A stretch of DNA of 64,000 nt from Arthrobacter sp. Bz4 (GCF_003075455.1 NZ_QDAE01000011.1:35580-99579), one strand, 5' to 3'. Shown: positions 1-8,758, numbered from the stretch's first letter. Made by a program: numbers and translations. The notes: generated from the sequence alone by a model not told the origin.

Positions 1-347
1 ACCTGTGCTGCATCCATGACCCGGAGCAGATTCAGCGTTCCACCGACGTTGTTGTGATAGTAATGCAGCGGCTTGGCCACTGACTCGCCCACCGCCTTCA
101 AACCAGCGAAGTGGATTACAGCATCAACAGCTTCTGCGTCGAAAACCGCCGTGAGTGCTGCCTCGTCGAGGAGATCCACTTTGTGGAAGGTAAGAGCCTT
201 CGCACTCAGTTCCCTGACCCGGTCAAGGGCGGTCTCAGAGGAGTTCATGAGATTGTCGACAACCACCACCTGGTGGCCAGCTTCAAGGAGGGCGAGCGTC
301 GTATGCGAGCCGATGTAGCCGCTGCCGCCGGTAACAAGAATTTTCAT
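1..347 (-). CDS. galE: UDP-glucose 4-epimerase, N-terminal part (cut by window edge)
   Basis: Reading the minus strand from an ATG at 347 gives 115 residues before the window ends. The protein opens with [13 protein letters not shown], the Rossmann glycine motif of extended short-chain dehydrogenases. It continues with VVVVDNL, where an acidic residue binds the NAD ribose, and [12 protein letters not shown], typical of GalE. The family interconverts UDP-glucose and UDP-galactose in the cytosol using tightly bound NAD. The catalytic YxxxK lies beyond the window and cannot be checked. A TAGGCT hexamer at 354-359 ends six bases before the ATG, so the message is probably leaderless. A related nucleotide-sugar epimerase is possible, but the AGLKAVGES stretch favours GalE. 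Confidence 0.9.
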   Translation of the reverse strand, partial: MKILVTGGSGYIGSHTTLALLEAGHQVVVVDNLMNSSETALDRVRELSAKALTFHKVDLLDEAALTAVFDAEAVDAVIHFAGLKAVGESVAKPLHYYHNNVGGTLNLLRVMDAAQ

Positions 348-485
348 GCTTCCAGCCTAGTTTGTTACTGGGATATCGGTGGTCTTCACGGGTAGAGGGT
401 CGCGGGCGTTCGGTCTACCCTTGGATTCAATAGGTCGAGTCTCTGCCGGGGAGGCCGGAGGATTCGCCCCAGAAAGGATGATTGG

Positions 486-1091
486 TTGATGACCGCGGGT
501 GGTCATGGGTGGCACATTGTTGTTGACACGTCGCCGGTAATGCTGTTCTCCCTGTATTTGAGGGACTGCGCTGGGTTGGACGCTGTCGGGGTCCCGGTGG
601 TGTCCGAGCTGGTCCCCTCGGTGCATCGGGTAGACCCCAGCCAACTGGTACACGACGCCGGGGGCCTGACGGTGCTCCGGATTGAATGGGAGACGTGGTG
701 GCGTCAGCTGGTGGCGGACTGTTTCGACGCCGAGGCGACGGCACCGCATTTTCCGGAGCTGGCGTCCCTGCCCGCCCTTCAGCTGCTGGCTCAAGCCCAC
801 TATGGTGCGGCGATCGACTGGTCACGCGAGCGGAGGGCAGAGTATGCCGCCCTGAAACACCGGAGGGGAAAGGTTCGGCGGAGAGACCCGTTCGAGCAGC
901 TGGTCGAGGAGCGGGAACTGGAGTTGGGCCGGAGCTCCCGGGCGTTTACCTTGCAGGTGGTCGAACTTCCGCTCAGCGAACCGCGTGCCTGGTTCGTTGA
1001 GCCAGCCACGCTTCTCATGAGCCAGGACCTCTCCGACGACGCACTAGCCTTCACTAGCTACGTTCGGCCGGTCGTGGAACTGCTCGCCTAG
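486..1091 (+). CDS. hypothetical protein, about 200 residues
   Basis: I do not recognise this protein. The frame opens with TTG at 486 directly followed by ATG at 489. An AAAGGA at 473-478 is well spaced for the TTG and acceptable for the ATG. The product has no signal peptide or membrane segment. Its middle is strongly charged (residues about 110-150, rich in Arg and Glu) and the ends are hydrophobic with an acidic tail. It is convergent with the gene at 1100-1972, with only eight bases between stops, and diverges from galE. Codon use looks like the neighbours and the frame is the longest in the interval, so it is probably real. Confidence 0.6.
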   Translation: MMTAGGHGWHIVVDTSPVMLFSLYLRDCAGLDAVGVPVVSELVPSVHRVDPSQLVHDAGGLTVLRIEWETWWRQLVADCFDAEATAPHFPELASLPALQLLAQAHYGAAIDWSRERRAEYAALKHRRGKVRRRDPFEQLVEERELELGRSSRAFTLQVVELPLSEPRAWFVEPATLLMSQDLSDDALAFTSYVRPVVELLA

Positions 1092-1099
1092 GACCCCGG

Positions 1100-1972
1100 T
1101 CAGGCGTCCGCCAAGGCCAGCTCGACGACAATCAGCCCAGTCGTTGTTTCAGCGGCTTCCCAGCCGTGAGTTGACCTGGTCCATTGCAGACCACCATAGG
1201 ACACCGCTTCGATGTGCAGCGCCTTGGCGTTTGCGACCGCCCATTGCGCGGTTGCCCAGCCCTGGGTTCCGGAAGCAGCGAAACTGAGCGCCCCGTCGTC
1301 GTCCAGTGACGTTTCGAGGGGGCCGAAAACCTGTTCGGCGGCGGCCTGCACAGCGGCCGGATCGCCCACCTGGTCGGTGCCCCGCAGGACACAGTTCAGG
1401 GAGGCAGGGGAGTTGCCGGTCAGGGCCGACGCAAAAGCGCGCCCCTCCGCCTCGTGATCGGCGTAGGCATCCGGCAGGGCGCTGCGTTGCACGGCCTGCG
1501 CCGCCTCGGTGATGGGCAGGGCCTCGTAGCCGGGCACCAGCACGAGCGCGTCGTAGAACGCCCCGGCCGCGTAGAGGGGATCCTGTACCTCGGCGTCGGT
1601 GCCCCAGCCCTGCGATGGCCGCTGCTGGAAGAGCCCGCGCGAATCCGGTCCGGCCTGGTCACCGTAGTCCAGGTTACGGAGCCCCGACTCCTGGACCGCC
1701 GTCGCGAGCGCAATGGAAGCGGCCCGCGCCGGCAGCCCACGGGTGACGGCGACAGCGGCGATCAGCGAGGCATTCTCGGCCTGTTCGAGGCCAAGTTCGT
1801 AGGTATCGTCGCCGACGACGGCGGTGCAGCGCTCCCGCACCAGGACTTCCGACGTGTTCACCTGGCTGACGGCCAGATAGATGCCACCGGACAGCACCGC
1901 CAGCAGCACGACCAGAACCAGCGTCGTCTTCACCCGACGACGGCGACGCGCTTCGGCTTTCGAGTAAGCCAC
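1100..1972 (-). CDS. membrane-anchored hypothetical protein with lysozyme-like motif
   Basis: A basic N-terminus (residues 1-14, RRRRRVK) is followed by one hydrophobic segment at about 15-35, so the protein is anchored with its body outside. Residues about 80-125 read ATAVQESGLRNLDYGD, then SRGLFQQRPSQGWGT. This resembles actinobacterial transglycosylase-like domains, in which the Glu of QESGL could be catalytic; that assignment is inference. The start lies just after the dapD stop on the same strand, so it is probably cotranscribed with dapD. Homologues are sometimes given unsupported names such as heavy metal transporter; nothing here looks like a transporter. Confidence 0.75.
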   Translation of the reverse strand: MAYSKAEARRRRRVKTTLVLVVLLAVLSGGIYLAVSQVNTSEVLVRERCTAVVGDDTYELGLEQAENASLIAAVAVTRGLPARAASIALATAVQESGLRNLDYGDQAGPDSRGLFQQRPSQGWGTDAEVQDPLYAAGAFYDALVLVPGYEALPITEAAQAVQRSALPDAYADHEAEGRAFASALTGNSPASLNCVLRGTDQVGDPAAVQAAAEQVFGPLETSLDDDGALSFAASGTQGWATAQWAVANAKALHIEAVSYGGLQWTRSTHGWEAAETTTGLIVVELALADA

Positions 1973-1978
1973 GGGTCC

Positions 1979-2941
1979 CTAGTTGGCGTGAAGCACTGAG
2001 TTCAAGGCGATCCCGTGGCCGCTGCGCGGACGTGCCTCGACGACGCCGGTCGCCGAGTTGCGGAGGAACAGCAGGAAGGACTCACCGGAGAGCTCGGCGG
2101 CCTTGACCACTCGCCCGTCCGGGAGGGTGACCTTGGTGCCAGCAGTAATGTACAGGCCGGCTTCGACGACGCAGTCGTCGCCGAGGGAAATCCCGATGCC
2201 GGCTTGAGCGCCGAGAAGGCACCGCTCGCCGATCGCCACCCGTTCCTTGCCGCCCCCGGAGAGTGTGCCCATGATGGATGCGCCGCCACCGATGTCCGAA
2301 CCGTTGCCCACCACCACTCCGGCGGAAATGCGGCCTTCGACCATCGACTGGCCGAGGGTGCCCGCATTGAAGTTGACGAAACCCTCGTGCATGACGGTGG
2401 TACCAACGGCCAGGTGTGCGCCAAGCCGCACCCGGTCGGCGTCGGCAATCCGTACCCCGGCGGGCAGTACGTAGTCGACCATGCGGGGGAACTTGTCCAC
2501 GCCGTAGACCACTACCGTGCCGCGGGTCCGCAGCCGGAGGCGGGTGCTTTCGAAGTCTTCGACGGGGCAGGGCCCGAAGTTGGTCCACACCACGTTGGCC
2601 AGCAGCCCAAACACGCCGTCGAGGTTGACGGTGTTGGGCGCTGCAAGCCGGTGGGACAGAAGGTGCAGGCGAAGATATGCGTCCGCCGCGTCGGTCGGCG
2701 CCGAATCCAGGTCGGCGTGCGCCGCAATGACTTCCTGGCTGGTGCCGCGCAGGTCATCGTTCCCGGCCAGGGCGTCGAGAGAGCTTCTGAGATCCTCCTG
2801 CGATGTGTCGCCGAGTTCGGGGCGGGGAAACCACACATCAAGGACGGTGCGGTTGGCGGCGAAGGTCGCCAGACCCAGTCCGTGGGCTGAGCGGGGGCCT
2901 GGATCGGTTGCTGGCGTGGGGGCTGTGGCTCGTTCAGTCAT
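1979..2941 (-). CDS. dapD: tetrahydrodipicolinate N-succinyltransferase
   Basis: DapD transfers succinyl from succinyl-CoA to tetrahydrodipicolinate in the succinylase branch of lysine and diaminopimelate synthesis. The 320 residues fit the actinobacterial DapD type. The C-terminal half (about 170-290) has the hexapeptide rhythm of a left-handed beta helix, for example [38 protein letters not shown] and [20 protein letters not shown]. It diverges from dapE across only 33 bases, and a hypothetical membrane protein follows closely downstream. A TAGACT hexamer seven bases before the ATG suggests a leaderless message. Divergent pairing with dapE makes the assignment firm. Confidence 0.95.
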   Translation of the reverse strand: MTERATAPTPATDPGPRSAHGLGLATFAANRTVLDVWFPRPELGDTSQEDLRSSLDALAGNDDLRGTSQEVIAAHADLDSAPTDAADAYLRLHLLSHRLAAPNTVNLDGVFGLLANVVWTNFGPCPVEDFESTRLRLRTRGTVVVYGVDKFPRMVDYVLPAGVRIADADRVRLGAHLAVGTTVMHEGFVNFNAGTLGQSMVEGRISAGVVVGNGSDIGGGASIMGTLSGGGKERVAIGERCLLGAQAGIGISLGDDCVVEAGLYITAGTKVTLPDGRVVKAAELSGESFLLFLRNSATGVVEARPRSGHGIALNSVLHAN

Positions 2942-2948
2942 GGCCTCA

Positions 2949-2968
2949 AGTCTACCGAGCGATAGGCT
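2949..2968. promoter_or_regulatory. overlapping divergent leaderless promoters of dapD and dapE
   Basis: The dapD and dapE starts are 33 bases apart. On the minus strand TAGACT (2954-2949) ends seven bases before the dapD ATG. On the plus strand TAGGCT (2963-2968) ends six bases before the dapE ATG. Both fit -10 boxes that place transcription starts on the start codons. Neither gene has a Shine-Dalgarno sequence there. The -35 regions would lie inside the opposite promoter or gene, so the two polymerases should interfere. Confidence 0.65.
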
Positions 2969-2974
2969 GGATCA

Positions 2975-4066
2975 ATGACCGCTAACCTCCCCGCAGCCCT
3001 TGACCTTTCTGCCGATGTTGCAGCTCTGACCGCCTCTCTCCTCGACATTGAGAGCGTCTCCGGCAATGAGCGGACCCTCGCCGACGCCGTCGAAACCGCC
3101 TTGCAGGCCTGCCCCCATCTGGAGCTGGTGCGCGACGGCGACTCAATCATCGCGCGGACCTCACTGGGCCGCGCCGAACGGGTCATCCTCGCCGGCCATC
3201 TGGACACCGTGCCCCTTCCAGGTGTTCCCGGCTCCCGGGGAACCGTCCCCAGCACCTGGGACGGCGAAGTGCTCTACGGCAGGGGTGCCACCGATATGAA
3301 GGGCGGGGTGGCGGTCCAGTTGGCGCTCGCCGCAGCGCTGACCGAACCCGCCCGCGACATTACCTACGTGTTCTACGACCACGAGGAAGTCGATGCGTCG
3401 TTGAGTGGGCTTGGCAGGCTGGTGACCAGGTTCCCTGACTGGTTGACCGCCGATTTCGCAGTGTTGCTGGAACCCACGGACGGTACCGTCGAGGGCGGCT
3501 GCAACGGCACCGCCCGCTTCAATGTCACCACCACCGGCCGGGCAGCGCACTCGGCACGTGCCTGGATGGGGGAGAACGCCATCCATGCGGCTGGCGACAT
3601 CCTGACCCGGCTTCGCGACCACGAACCACTCACCGTTGACGTGGATGGCCTCGCCTACCGGGAGAGCCTTAACGCGGTGATGATCAAGGGCGGCACGGCT
3701 GGGAACGTCATCCCCGACCGGACAGTGGTTGAGGTGAACTACCGGTTTGCGCCGGATAAGTCGCCCGACGACGCCGAGGCTTACGTCCGGGCGGTGCTGG
3801 AGGGCTACGACGTCGAACGCACCGACGCTGCCGCCGGCGCCCGCCCCGGGCTGCACCATCCTGCGGCAGCAGACTTCGTGGCGGCCGTGGGTGCCGAGCC
3901 CAAACCGAAGTACGGCTGGACCGACGTCGCCCGCTTCAGCGAGTTGGGCATCCCGGCCGTGAACTTCGGGCCGGGTGATCCGCTGCTGGCGCACTCGGAT
4001 AACGAGCACGTCAGCGCCGACGAGATCCGCGAGTGCCTGAGGGCGCTGAAGACCTGGCTGGGCTAG
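2975..4066 (+). CDS. dapE: succinyl-diaminopimelate desuccinylase
   Basis: DapE removes succinate from N-succinyl-LL-diaminopimelate, giving LL-diaminopimelate for lysine and peptidoglycan. The 363-residue M20-family metallopeptidase shows all expected metal ligands: H75 and D77 in AGHLDTVP, D107 in GRGATDMKGG, E137/E138 in YDHEEVD, E166 in LLEPTDG, and a C-terminal His in LLAHSDNEH. The middle part carries the lid or dimerisation domain. The start at 2975 is supported by the -10 hexamer six bases upstream. The gene is followed by a strong hairpin and converges on the glu operon. Confidence 0.95.
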   Translation: MTANLPAALDLSADVAALTASLLDIESVSGNERTLADAVETALQACPHLELVRDGDSIIARTSLGRAERVILAGHLDTVPLPGVPGSRGTVPSTWDGEVLYGRGATDMKGGVAVQLALAAALTEPARDITYVFYDHEEVDASLSGLGRLVTRFPDWLTADFAVLLEPTDGTVEGGCNGTARFNVTTTGRAAHSARAWMGENAIHAAGDILTRLRDHEPLTVDVDGLAYRESLNAVMIKGGTAGNVIPDRTVVEVNYRFAPDKSPDDAEAYVRAVLEGYDVERTDAAAGARPGLHHPAAADFVAAVGAEPKPKYGWTDVARFSELGIPAVNFGPGDPLLAHSDNEHVSADEIRECLRALKTWLG

Positions 4067-4106
4067 CCCACCCAGACGGCGGGCTCAGGCAGCCATTAGA
4101 CATGAA

Positions 4107-4138
4107 AGTGCGGCTACACCTTGAGGTGTAGCCGCACT
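4107..4138. terminator. bidirectional hairpin between dapE and gluD
   Basis: A perfect 14-base inverted repeat, AGTGCGGCTACACC (4107-4120) and its complement (4125-4138), surrounds a TTGA loop. It lies between the convergent dapE and gluD genes. There is only a short T run on the plus side (CTCTT), so it probably serves both strands by stem strength. Confidence 0.85.
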
Positions 4139-4171
4139 CTTGCCGTGCGCTGATTGCAGTCGGTGGGCTGG

Positions 4172-5038
4172 CTAGGGCACGGGAGCCGCTGCAGCCAGTT
4201 CCGGATCCTCAGTCTGCTTGACCTTGCGACCTGTCCTGAAGCTCAGCAGCGTGGAGAGCTTGTTGGCTGCCGAGGAGAGGGCGAAGTTGATCAGGATGAA
4301 GATGAAGGCAGCAATCAGGAGGGACTGCAGCAGGTTGCCTTCACCGACGCCGAGGCGGCGGGAGAACTGGAGGAGTTCCGCGTAGCCGATGATGTAGCCC
4401 AGTGCGGAGTCCTTGAGGATGACGACGAACTGGCTGACCATGGCTGGCAGCATCGCGACCAGCGCCTGGGGAATCTCGATGCTCCGCAGGGACTTGCCCG
4501 GGGTCATACCGATGGCCATCGCCGCTTCGCGCTGGCCCTTGGGAAGACCATGTACTCCGGATCGGACCAGTTCGGCGATCACCGACCCGTTGTACAGGGT
4601 CAGTGCCGTCACAACTGCCACAAAGATCGGATCATCGATGAAACCAACCTGAGCCAGGGCAAGCCACAGGAAGATCATCATCAGCAGGACGGGTACCGCA
4701 CGGAGAAATTCGACGACGAGACCAGCAACCCAGCGGATCGGTGCGATATGGGATAGTCGGCCGATTCCGAACAGCAGCCCAAACGCGATCGAAGTGACCA
4801 CTGCGACCGCCGCGGCCTTAAGGGTGCTGAGCAGGCCCGGGAGAATGAAGAACTCCCAGGTCCGCCACTCGAGGAAGGGCGTCCACTTGGCGGCTTCGAA
4901 CTGGCCCTGGGCGGCCAGAGCTACTACTACGTAGCCTAAGAGGCCCAGCACCAGCAGCACGCCAGCGATATTGCCAAGAAGGATGCGGCGCTTGCCCTTC
5001 GGTCCCGGTGCATCGAACAGGACTTGTTGAGCGCTCAT
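4172..5038 (-). CDS. gluD: glutamate ABC transporter permease
   Basis: This is the second permease of a polar amino acid importer. The 288 residues include a short cytosolic N-terminus, a first membrane span at about 22-45, and a core with further spans. The cytoplasmic coupling loop carries the EAA-type motif GQREAAMAIGMTPGKSLRSI. Its start overlaps the gluC stop by four bases, so the two are translationally coupled. The C-terminus is a basic and acidic tail outside the membrane. The substrate is inferred from operon order (gluA-gluB-gluC-gluD, as in Corynebacterium glutamicum); glutamine or aspartate cannot be excluded. Confidence 0.9.
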   Translation of the reverse strand: MSAQQVLFDAPGPKGKRRILLGNIAGVLLVLGLLGYVVVALAAQGQFEAAKWTPFLEWRTWEFFILPGLLSTLKAAAVAVVTSIAFGLLFGIGRLSHIAPIRWVAGLVVEFLRAVPVLLMMIFLWLALAQVGFIDDPIFVAVVTALTLYNGSVIAELVRSGVHGLPKGQREAAMAIGMTPGKSLRSIEIPQALVAMLPAMVSQFVVILKDSALGYIIGYAELLQFSRRLGVGEGNLLQSLLIAAFIFILINFALSSAANKLSTLLSFRTGRKVKQTEDPELAAAAPVP

Positions 5039-5709
5039 CGTGCCACCGCCAGTTTCCTTGACAACCAGGTAGTAAGAAGGCCGATGGGGACAACGATGAT
5101 CACGAAGCCCATGGCGAAGATAAAGAAGATGGGAATCACGAGGTCACCCCTGAACTCGATCATTTCCTTCATCAGGTTTGAGGACTCGATCACCGATCCA
5201 GCGAACGCGACAGTCGAGTTCTTGGTCAGGGCAATGAGGACGTTACCCAGCGGTGCAACTGCACCGCGGAGCGCCTGCGGCAGAATGATCAGGCGGGCGG
5301 CCGGCAGGAAGCTTAGCCCAATAGCGCGGGCGGCCTCTGCCTGGCCGAGGGGAACGGTGTTGACACCGCTGCGGATCGCTTCACAAACGAAGGCCGCGTG
5401 GTAGATGCTCAAGCCCAGGATGGCCAGGCGGAGGAAATTCACCTGGAAATCCTCGGCCAGGACCACATTCAGTTGTCCCCACAGCCCGAGGACACCGAAG
5501 GCAATGATCACCGTGAGCGGTGTGTTCCGGAAGATATTCACATACGCCGCGCCGAACCACTGCAGGCTGGCGATCGGCGAGATGCGCATGAGCGCAAGGA
5601 TAGTTCCCAGGATAAATGACCAGATAGCGGCCCAAAACGTCAGCTGGATATTGACCCAGAACGCTCCAGCGACGTCGTACGTCTCAAAGAGCGATAGGAA
5701 GTTATCCAT
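5035..5709 (-). CDS. gluC: glutamate ABC transporter permease
   Basis: The 224-residue membrane protein of the HisM family has several hydrophobic segments and the coupling-loop motif GQAEAARAIGLSFLPAARLI. It pairs with GluD to form the channel on which the GluA ATPase acts. The AGGTGAACC stretch before the ATG at 5709 includes a ribosome site. It is separated from gluB by a 97-base gap holding a stable hairpin, so expression is probably lower than that of gluB. The four-base overlap with gluD downstream points to coupling. Confidence 0.9.
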   Translation of the reverse strand: MDNFLSLFETYDVAGAFWVNIQLTFWAAIWSFILGTILALMRISPIASLQWFGAAYVNIFRNTPLTVIIAFGVLGLWGQLNVVLAEDFQVNFLRLAILGLSIYHAAFVCEAIRSGVNTVPLGQAEAARAIGLSFLPAARLIILPQALRGAVAPLGNVLIALTKNSTVAFAGSVIESSNLMKEMIEFRGDLVIPIFFIFAMGFVIIVVPIGLLTTWLSRKLAVAR

Positions 5710-5751
5710 GGTTCACCTCTTCCGTGGTGTTGAAAACCGTAAAGTTGAAAA

Positions 5752-5789
5752 GCCTTGGTGAGGCAGCCGCGAAGCTACCCCACCAAGGC
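5752..5789 (-). terminator. intra-operon hairpin between gluB and gluC
   Basis: On the minus strand GCCTTGGTG and CACCAAGGC form a nine-base stem around a second stem (GGTAGC with GCTGCC) and a TTCG-type loop, followed by TTTTC. It lies just after the gluB stop. Such partial terminators commonly let the binding-protein gene be transcribed more than the permease genes; that role is inferred. Confidence 0.7.
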
Positions 5790-5806
5790 AAAAAAACGGC
5801 TCGAGC

Positions 5807-6652
5807 TTAGGCGCAGGCGTCAGGCTCTGGTGGGTTCAGCTCGTCGTTGAAGGTGTAGTCAGCGCCCTCGGTGTTGTTCGTGATGGCTTCTTCCCAGGCA
5901 CCCTCGTCGATCATCTTGACGATGGCGGCGTTGACATCTTCACACAGGTCGCTGCCCTTGGTGAGGCCAACTCCATAGTTCTCCTCGGAGAACGGGTTGC
6001 CCACCACCTTGAACTGGCCGGCATTGGCTTCCTGCGCGGCGAGGCCGGCCAGGATGATGTCATCGGTGGTGACGGCGTCGATCTGGCCGCCGCCCATCAG
6101 CGAGACACACTCGGCGTAGCCGGGCTGCTCAACCAGGTTGGCATCGGCGCCGAACTCTTCGTTGATACGAGCAGCCGAGGTGGAACCGGCAACCGAGCAA
6201 AGGTTCTTGCCGGTCAGCGACTCTGGCCCGGTGATTTCCTCGTCGTCTGCGCGGACCAGGAGGTCCTGGCCGGCAACGAAGTACGGTCCGGCGAAGTCGA
6301 CGGTTTCCTTGCGCTCGTCAGTGATGGAATAGGTAGCGAAAATCATGTCCACCTCTTCGGTGGAGAGCAGATTCTCGCGGTTGGCCGAAGGAGCCTCGAC
6401 CCATTCGATCTGGTCCTCGGAGTAACCGAGCTCGGTGGCCACATATTTGGCAACGTCGACGTCGAAGCCGGAGTACTCGCCGCCTTCATCGAAGCCCAGG
6501 CCCGGCTGGTCGAACTTGATGCCGATGCGGATGCTGTCGGAGCCTGCATCTGTCGCGGTGTCGTCGCCACCCTCGTCCCCGCCGCCACAGGCGGAAAGGG
6601 TGAGTGCTGCTACAGCTGCCATGGCGGCTGCTGCGTAACGGGTCTTGCGCAT
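5807..6652 (-). CDS. gluB: glutamate-binding lipoprotein of ABC transporter
   Basis: The 281-residue protein begins with a lipoprotein signal: basic MRKTR, a hydrophobic stretch, and lipobox LSAC with the lipidated Cys at residue 22, followed by a Gly/Asp-rich linker. The rest is a family 3 solute-binding domain: FDVDVAKYVATELG binds the ligand side chain region, and DMIFATYSITDERK is typical of glutamate/glutamine binders. It captures the amino acid outside the membrane and delivers it to GluC/GluD. It follows gluA on the same strand, and a hairpin lies after it. Confidence 0.9.
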   Translation of the reverse strand: MRKTRYAAAAMAAVAALTLSACGGGDEGGDDTATDAGSDSIRIGIKFDQPGLGFDEGGEYSGFDVDVAKYVATELGYSEDQIEWVEAPSANRENLLSTEEVDMIFATYSITDERKETVDFAGPYFVAGQDLLVRADDEEITGPESLTGKNLCSVAGSTSAARINEEFGADANLVEQPGYAECVSLMGGGQIDAVTTDDIILAGLAAQEANAGQFKVVGNPFSEENYGVGLTKGSDLCEDVNAAIVKMIDEGAWEEAITNNTEGADYTFNDELNPPEPDACA

Positions 6653-6695
6653 GATTTCTCCTTGCGTTTCGTCTGACTTGATGAAAATTGTTGGG

Positions 6696-7478
6696 CTAAT
6701 GCGCCAGGATCTTGCCGAGGAAGTCTTTGGCTCGGTTGCTCTGGGGGTTGGTGAAGAACTCTTCGGGGGTGGCCTCCTCGACGATCTGGCCGCCGTCCAT
6801 GAAGATCACCCGGTCCGCTGCCTTGCGGGCGAAGCCCATTTCGTGGGTCACCACGATCATGGTCATACCCTCCTTGGCCAGGGTGACCATCGCGTCGAGG
6901 ACCTCGTTGATCATTTCGGGGTCAAGCGCGGAGGTGGGTTCGTCAAACAGCATCACCTTCGGCTGCATGGCAAGCGCACGGGCAATCGCCACACGTTGCT
7001 GCTGACCGCCGGAAAGCTGCGCTGGCAGTTTCTGGGCCTGGTTATCAACCCCTACCCTCTTCAGCAGGGACATGGCCAGCTCTTTGGCCTCGGCACTTTT
7101 CATGCCTTTGACCTTGATCGGCCCCAACGTCACATTTTCGAGGATGGATTTGTGGGCAAACAGGTTGAAGGACTGGAACACCATCCCGACGTCGGCGCGG
7201 AGTTTTGCAAGCGCCTTGCCCTCGGCAGGCAGTTTAACGCCGTCGATCCGGATCTCTCCGTCGTCGATGGTTTCCAGCCGGTTGATGGCACGGCAGAGGG
7301 TCGATTTACCGGAACCGGACGGTCCGATCACCACCACCACCTCACCGCGGGCCACCTCGAGGTTGATGTTCTGCAGCACATGGAGTTCGCCGTAGTGCTT
7401 GTTGACGTTCTTCAGCAGCACGAGCGGCGTCTCAGATGATGGTGCAGCGGTCGAGTTCGCTTCGAAATCACTGGTCAT
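6696..7478 (-). CDS. gluA: glutamate ABC transporter ATP-binding protein
   Basis: This is the importer's ATPase, 260 residues from the ATG at 7478. Walker A is GPSGSGKST at 52-60, the signature is LSGGQ at 155-159, Walker B is VMLFDE at 175-180, and the switch His is in VTHEMG near 212. A longer in-frame start at 7703 would overlap the divergent LOG gene; it is rejected because a good promoter (TTGCCA, 16 bases, TACATT) places transcription right at 7478. It is the first gene of gluABCD and powers uptake through GluC/GluD. Confidence 0.93.
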   Translation of the reverse strand: MTSDFEANSTAAPSSETPLVLLKNVNKHYGELHVLQNINLEVARGEVVVVIGPSGSGKSTLCRAINRLETIDDGEIRIDGVKLPAEGKALAKLRADVGMVFQSFNLFAHKSILENVTLGPIKVKGMKSAEAKELAMSLLKRVGVDNQAQKLPAQLSGGQQQRVAIARALAMQPKVMLFDEPTSALDPEMINEVLDAMVTLAKEGMTMIVVTHEMGFARKAADRVIFMDGGQIVEEATPEEFFTNPQSNRAKDFLGKILAH

Positions 7479-7485
7479 AGAGATG

Positions 7486-7513
7486 AATGTAGCGAACGAA
7501 TGCCCGCTGGCAA
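7486..7513 (-). promoter_or_regulatory. gluABCD promoter, leaderless
   Basis: On the minus strand TTGCCA (7513-7508) and TACATT (7491-7486) are separated by 16 bases. The -10 box ends seven bases before the gluA ATG. No Shine-Dalgarno sequence precedes the ATG, so a leaderless message is likely. Confidence 0.65.
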
Positions 7514-7585
7514 CACATGATTGTTGCGATTTGGTAAATCGTGACTCAAGAGCAACCAAGACCCAAAGGGGTTGCGGAGGGCGGA

Positions 7586-7591
7586 TAGGCT
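7586..7591 (+). promoter_or_regulatory. -10 box of the LOG-family gene
   Basis: TAGGCT (7586-7591, in context GATAGGCT) ends six bases before the ATG at 7598, matching the hexamer used before galE, dapE and the gene at 42792. The nearest GGAGG is 17 bases away from the ATG and too far to act as a ribosome site. Confidence 0.55.
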
Positions 7592-7597
7592 CAAAAG

Positions 7598-8383
7598 ATG
7601 GCTTCCAACGAATTCCTGTCCAGTCCAGAATCCAATGCCGCCCGCGCCACCCCGTCACGTCGGCGAGGCCAGGTGGAGCTCCGCCGTGGGCAGATCCAGG
7701 CACCTCAATCTGACAGCTACCTGCTGGACTCAGGGGGAGGGAACCACTTCACCAAGACGGACCCGTGGCGGGTGCTGCGTATCCAGAGCGAGTTCGTCGA
7801 AGGTTTCGGGACACTCGCCGAGCTTGGGCCGGCTATCAGTGTGTTCGGCTCGGCGCGCACCCCACGGGATTCGCCGTTCTACGCGATGGGTGAGGAGGTG
7901 GGCCGGCGCCTGGTGGAAGCAAACTATGCGGTCATCACAGGTGGAGGTCCGGGAGCCATGGAAGCGGCCAACAAGGGAGCCTGCGAGGCCGGCGGACTCT
8001 CTGTTGGTCTCGGCATCGAGCTGCCGTTCGAACATGGGATGAATGAGTGGGTGGACCTTGGAGTGAACTTCAGGTACTTCTTCGTCCGAAAAACCATGTT
8101 CGTGAAATATGCGCAAGGGTTCATCGTCCTGCCGGGCGGATTCGGCACCCTGGATGAACTATTCGAAGCCATGACCCTGGTCCAGACCAGGAAGGTCACC
8201 TCCTTCCCCATTGTCCTGATGGGCACTGAGTTCTGGGCGCCGCTCTGGGATTGGGTGAGGGGCAGCCTGCTGGCGAACGGGATGATCTCCGCCAGGGACC
8301 TGGACCTGGTGCATCTGGTGGACGACCCAGCCGAAGCCGTCCGGCTGGTGCAGGCAGACACCGCATCACACAAGTCACCGTGA
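7598..8383 (+). CDS. LOG-family (TIGR00730) nucleotide phosphoribohydrolase
   Basis: The 261-residue protein has a Rossmann-like fold with the family motifs [14 protein letters not shown] (phosphate binding) and [13 protein letters not shown], whose Glu is catalytic in LOG enzymes. Family members cleave cytokinin riboside monophosphate or similar nucleotides into base and ribose phosphate. In bacteria the physiological substrate is often unknown. The first 50 residues are polar and variable. It starts a plus-strand group with a DivIVA-motif protein and tag, an arrangement I recall from mycobacteria. It may share the intergenic region at 7479-7597 with gluA. Confidence 0.9.
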   Translation: MASNEFLSSPESNAARATPSRRRGQVELRRGQIQAPQSDSYLLDSGGGNHFTKTDPWRVLRIQSEFVEGFGTLAELGPAISVFGSARTPRDSPFYAMGEEVGRRLVEANYAVITGGGPGAMEAANKGACEAGGLSVGLGIELPFEHGMNEWVDLGVNFRYFFVRKTMFVKYAQGFIVLPGGFGTLDELFEAMTLVQTRKVTSFPIVLMGTEFWAPLWDWVRGSLLANGMISARDLDLVHLVDDPAEAVRLVQADTASHKSP

Positions 8384-8437
8384 CCATTCGCTGGCACCAA
8401 TAACAATGGCACCGTTAACTCTGGCAGCATTGACACG

Positions 8438-8758
8438 GTGAGTATTTTCCTGGTGTTTATTGCTATCGCTGTGGTGGGTGCTGTGGCTTTCGCCGTCGTC
8501 GGACGGCAGCGTCCGGGAGGGGATCTGACGGTCCCCGGGCATCCTGCGGGGCTGGTCGAACCCGCTCCGTCCCTGCCCGCAGTGCTGCTGCCCGACGACC
8601 CCCACCCTTCCGACATCGATAGAATCCGCTTCGCCCCCGCCTTGCGTGGGTACCGGATGGACCAGGTCGACGAGGTCCTCGAGAAGCTGGCGTCAGCGCT
8701 CGCCGAGCGGGACGAGATCATTGCCGACCTCCGACGGTCCCGCCAGGACAGCCGATGA
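8438..8758 (+). CDS. small membrane protein with DivIVA-type motif
   Basis: The GTG at 8438 starts a 106-residue protein. Residues 1-21 form one membrane span, followed by a Pro-rich linker. A short C-terminal segment at about 64-100, RFAPALRGYRMDQVDEVLEK, matches the DivIVA N-terminal motif that precedes coiled coils in pole-localised proteins. It lacks the long coiled coil of true DivIVA/Wag31. The stop overlaps the tag start (ATGA), so the two are coupled. A role in envelope or septal positioning is inference only. Confidence 0.8.
   Translation: MSIFLVFIAIAVVGAVAFAVVGRQRPGGDLTVPGHPAGLVEPAPSLPAVLLPDDPHPSDIDRIRFAPALRGYRMDQVDEVLEKLASALAERDEIIADLRRSRQDSR

Noticed and set aside
7479..7597. AmtR-type nitrogen operator before gluA
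   Set aside because: Short partial repeats (GATTTGGTAAATC and TTGTTGC/GCAACC) are present but do not match the motif I recall for AmtR.
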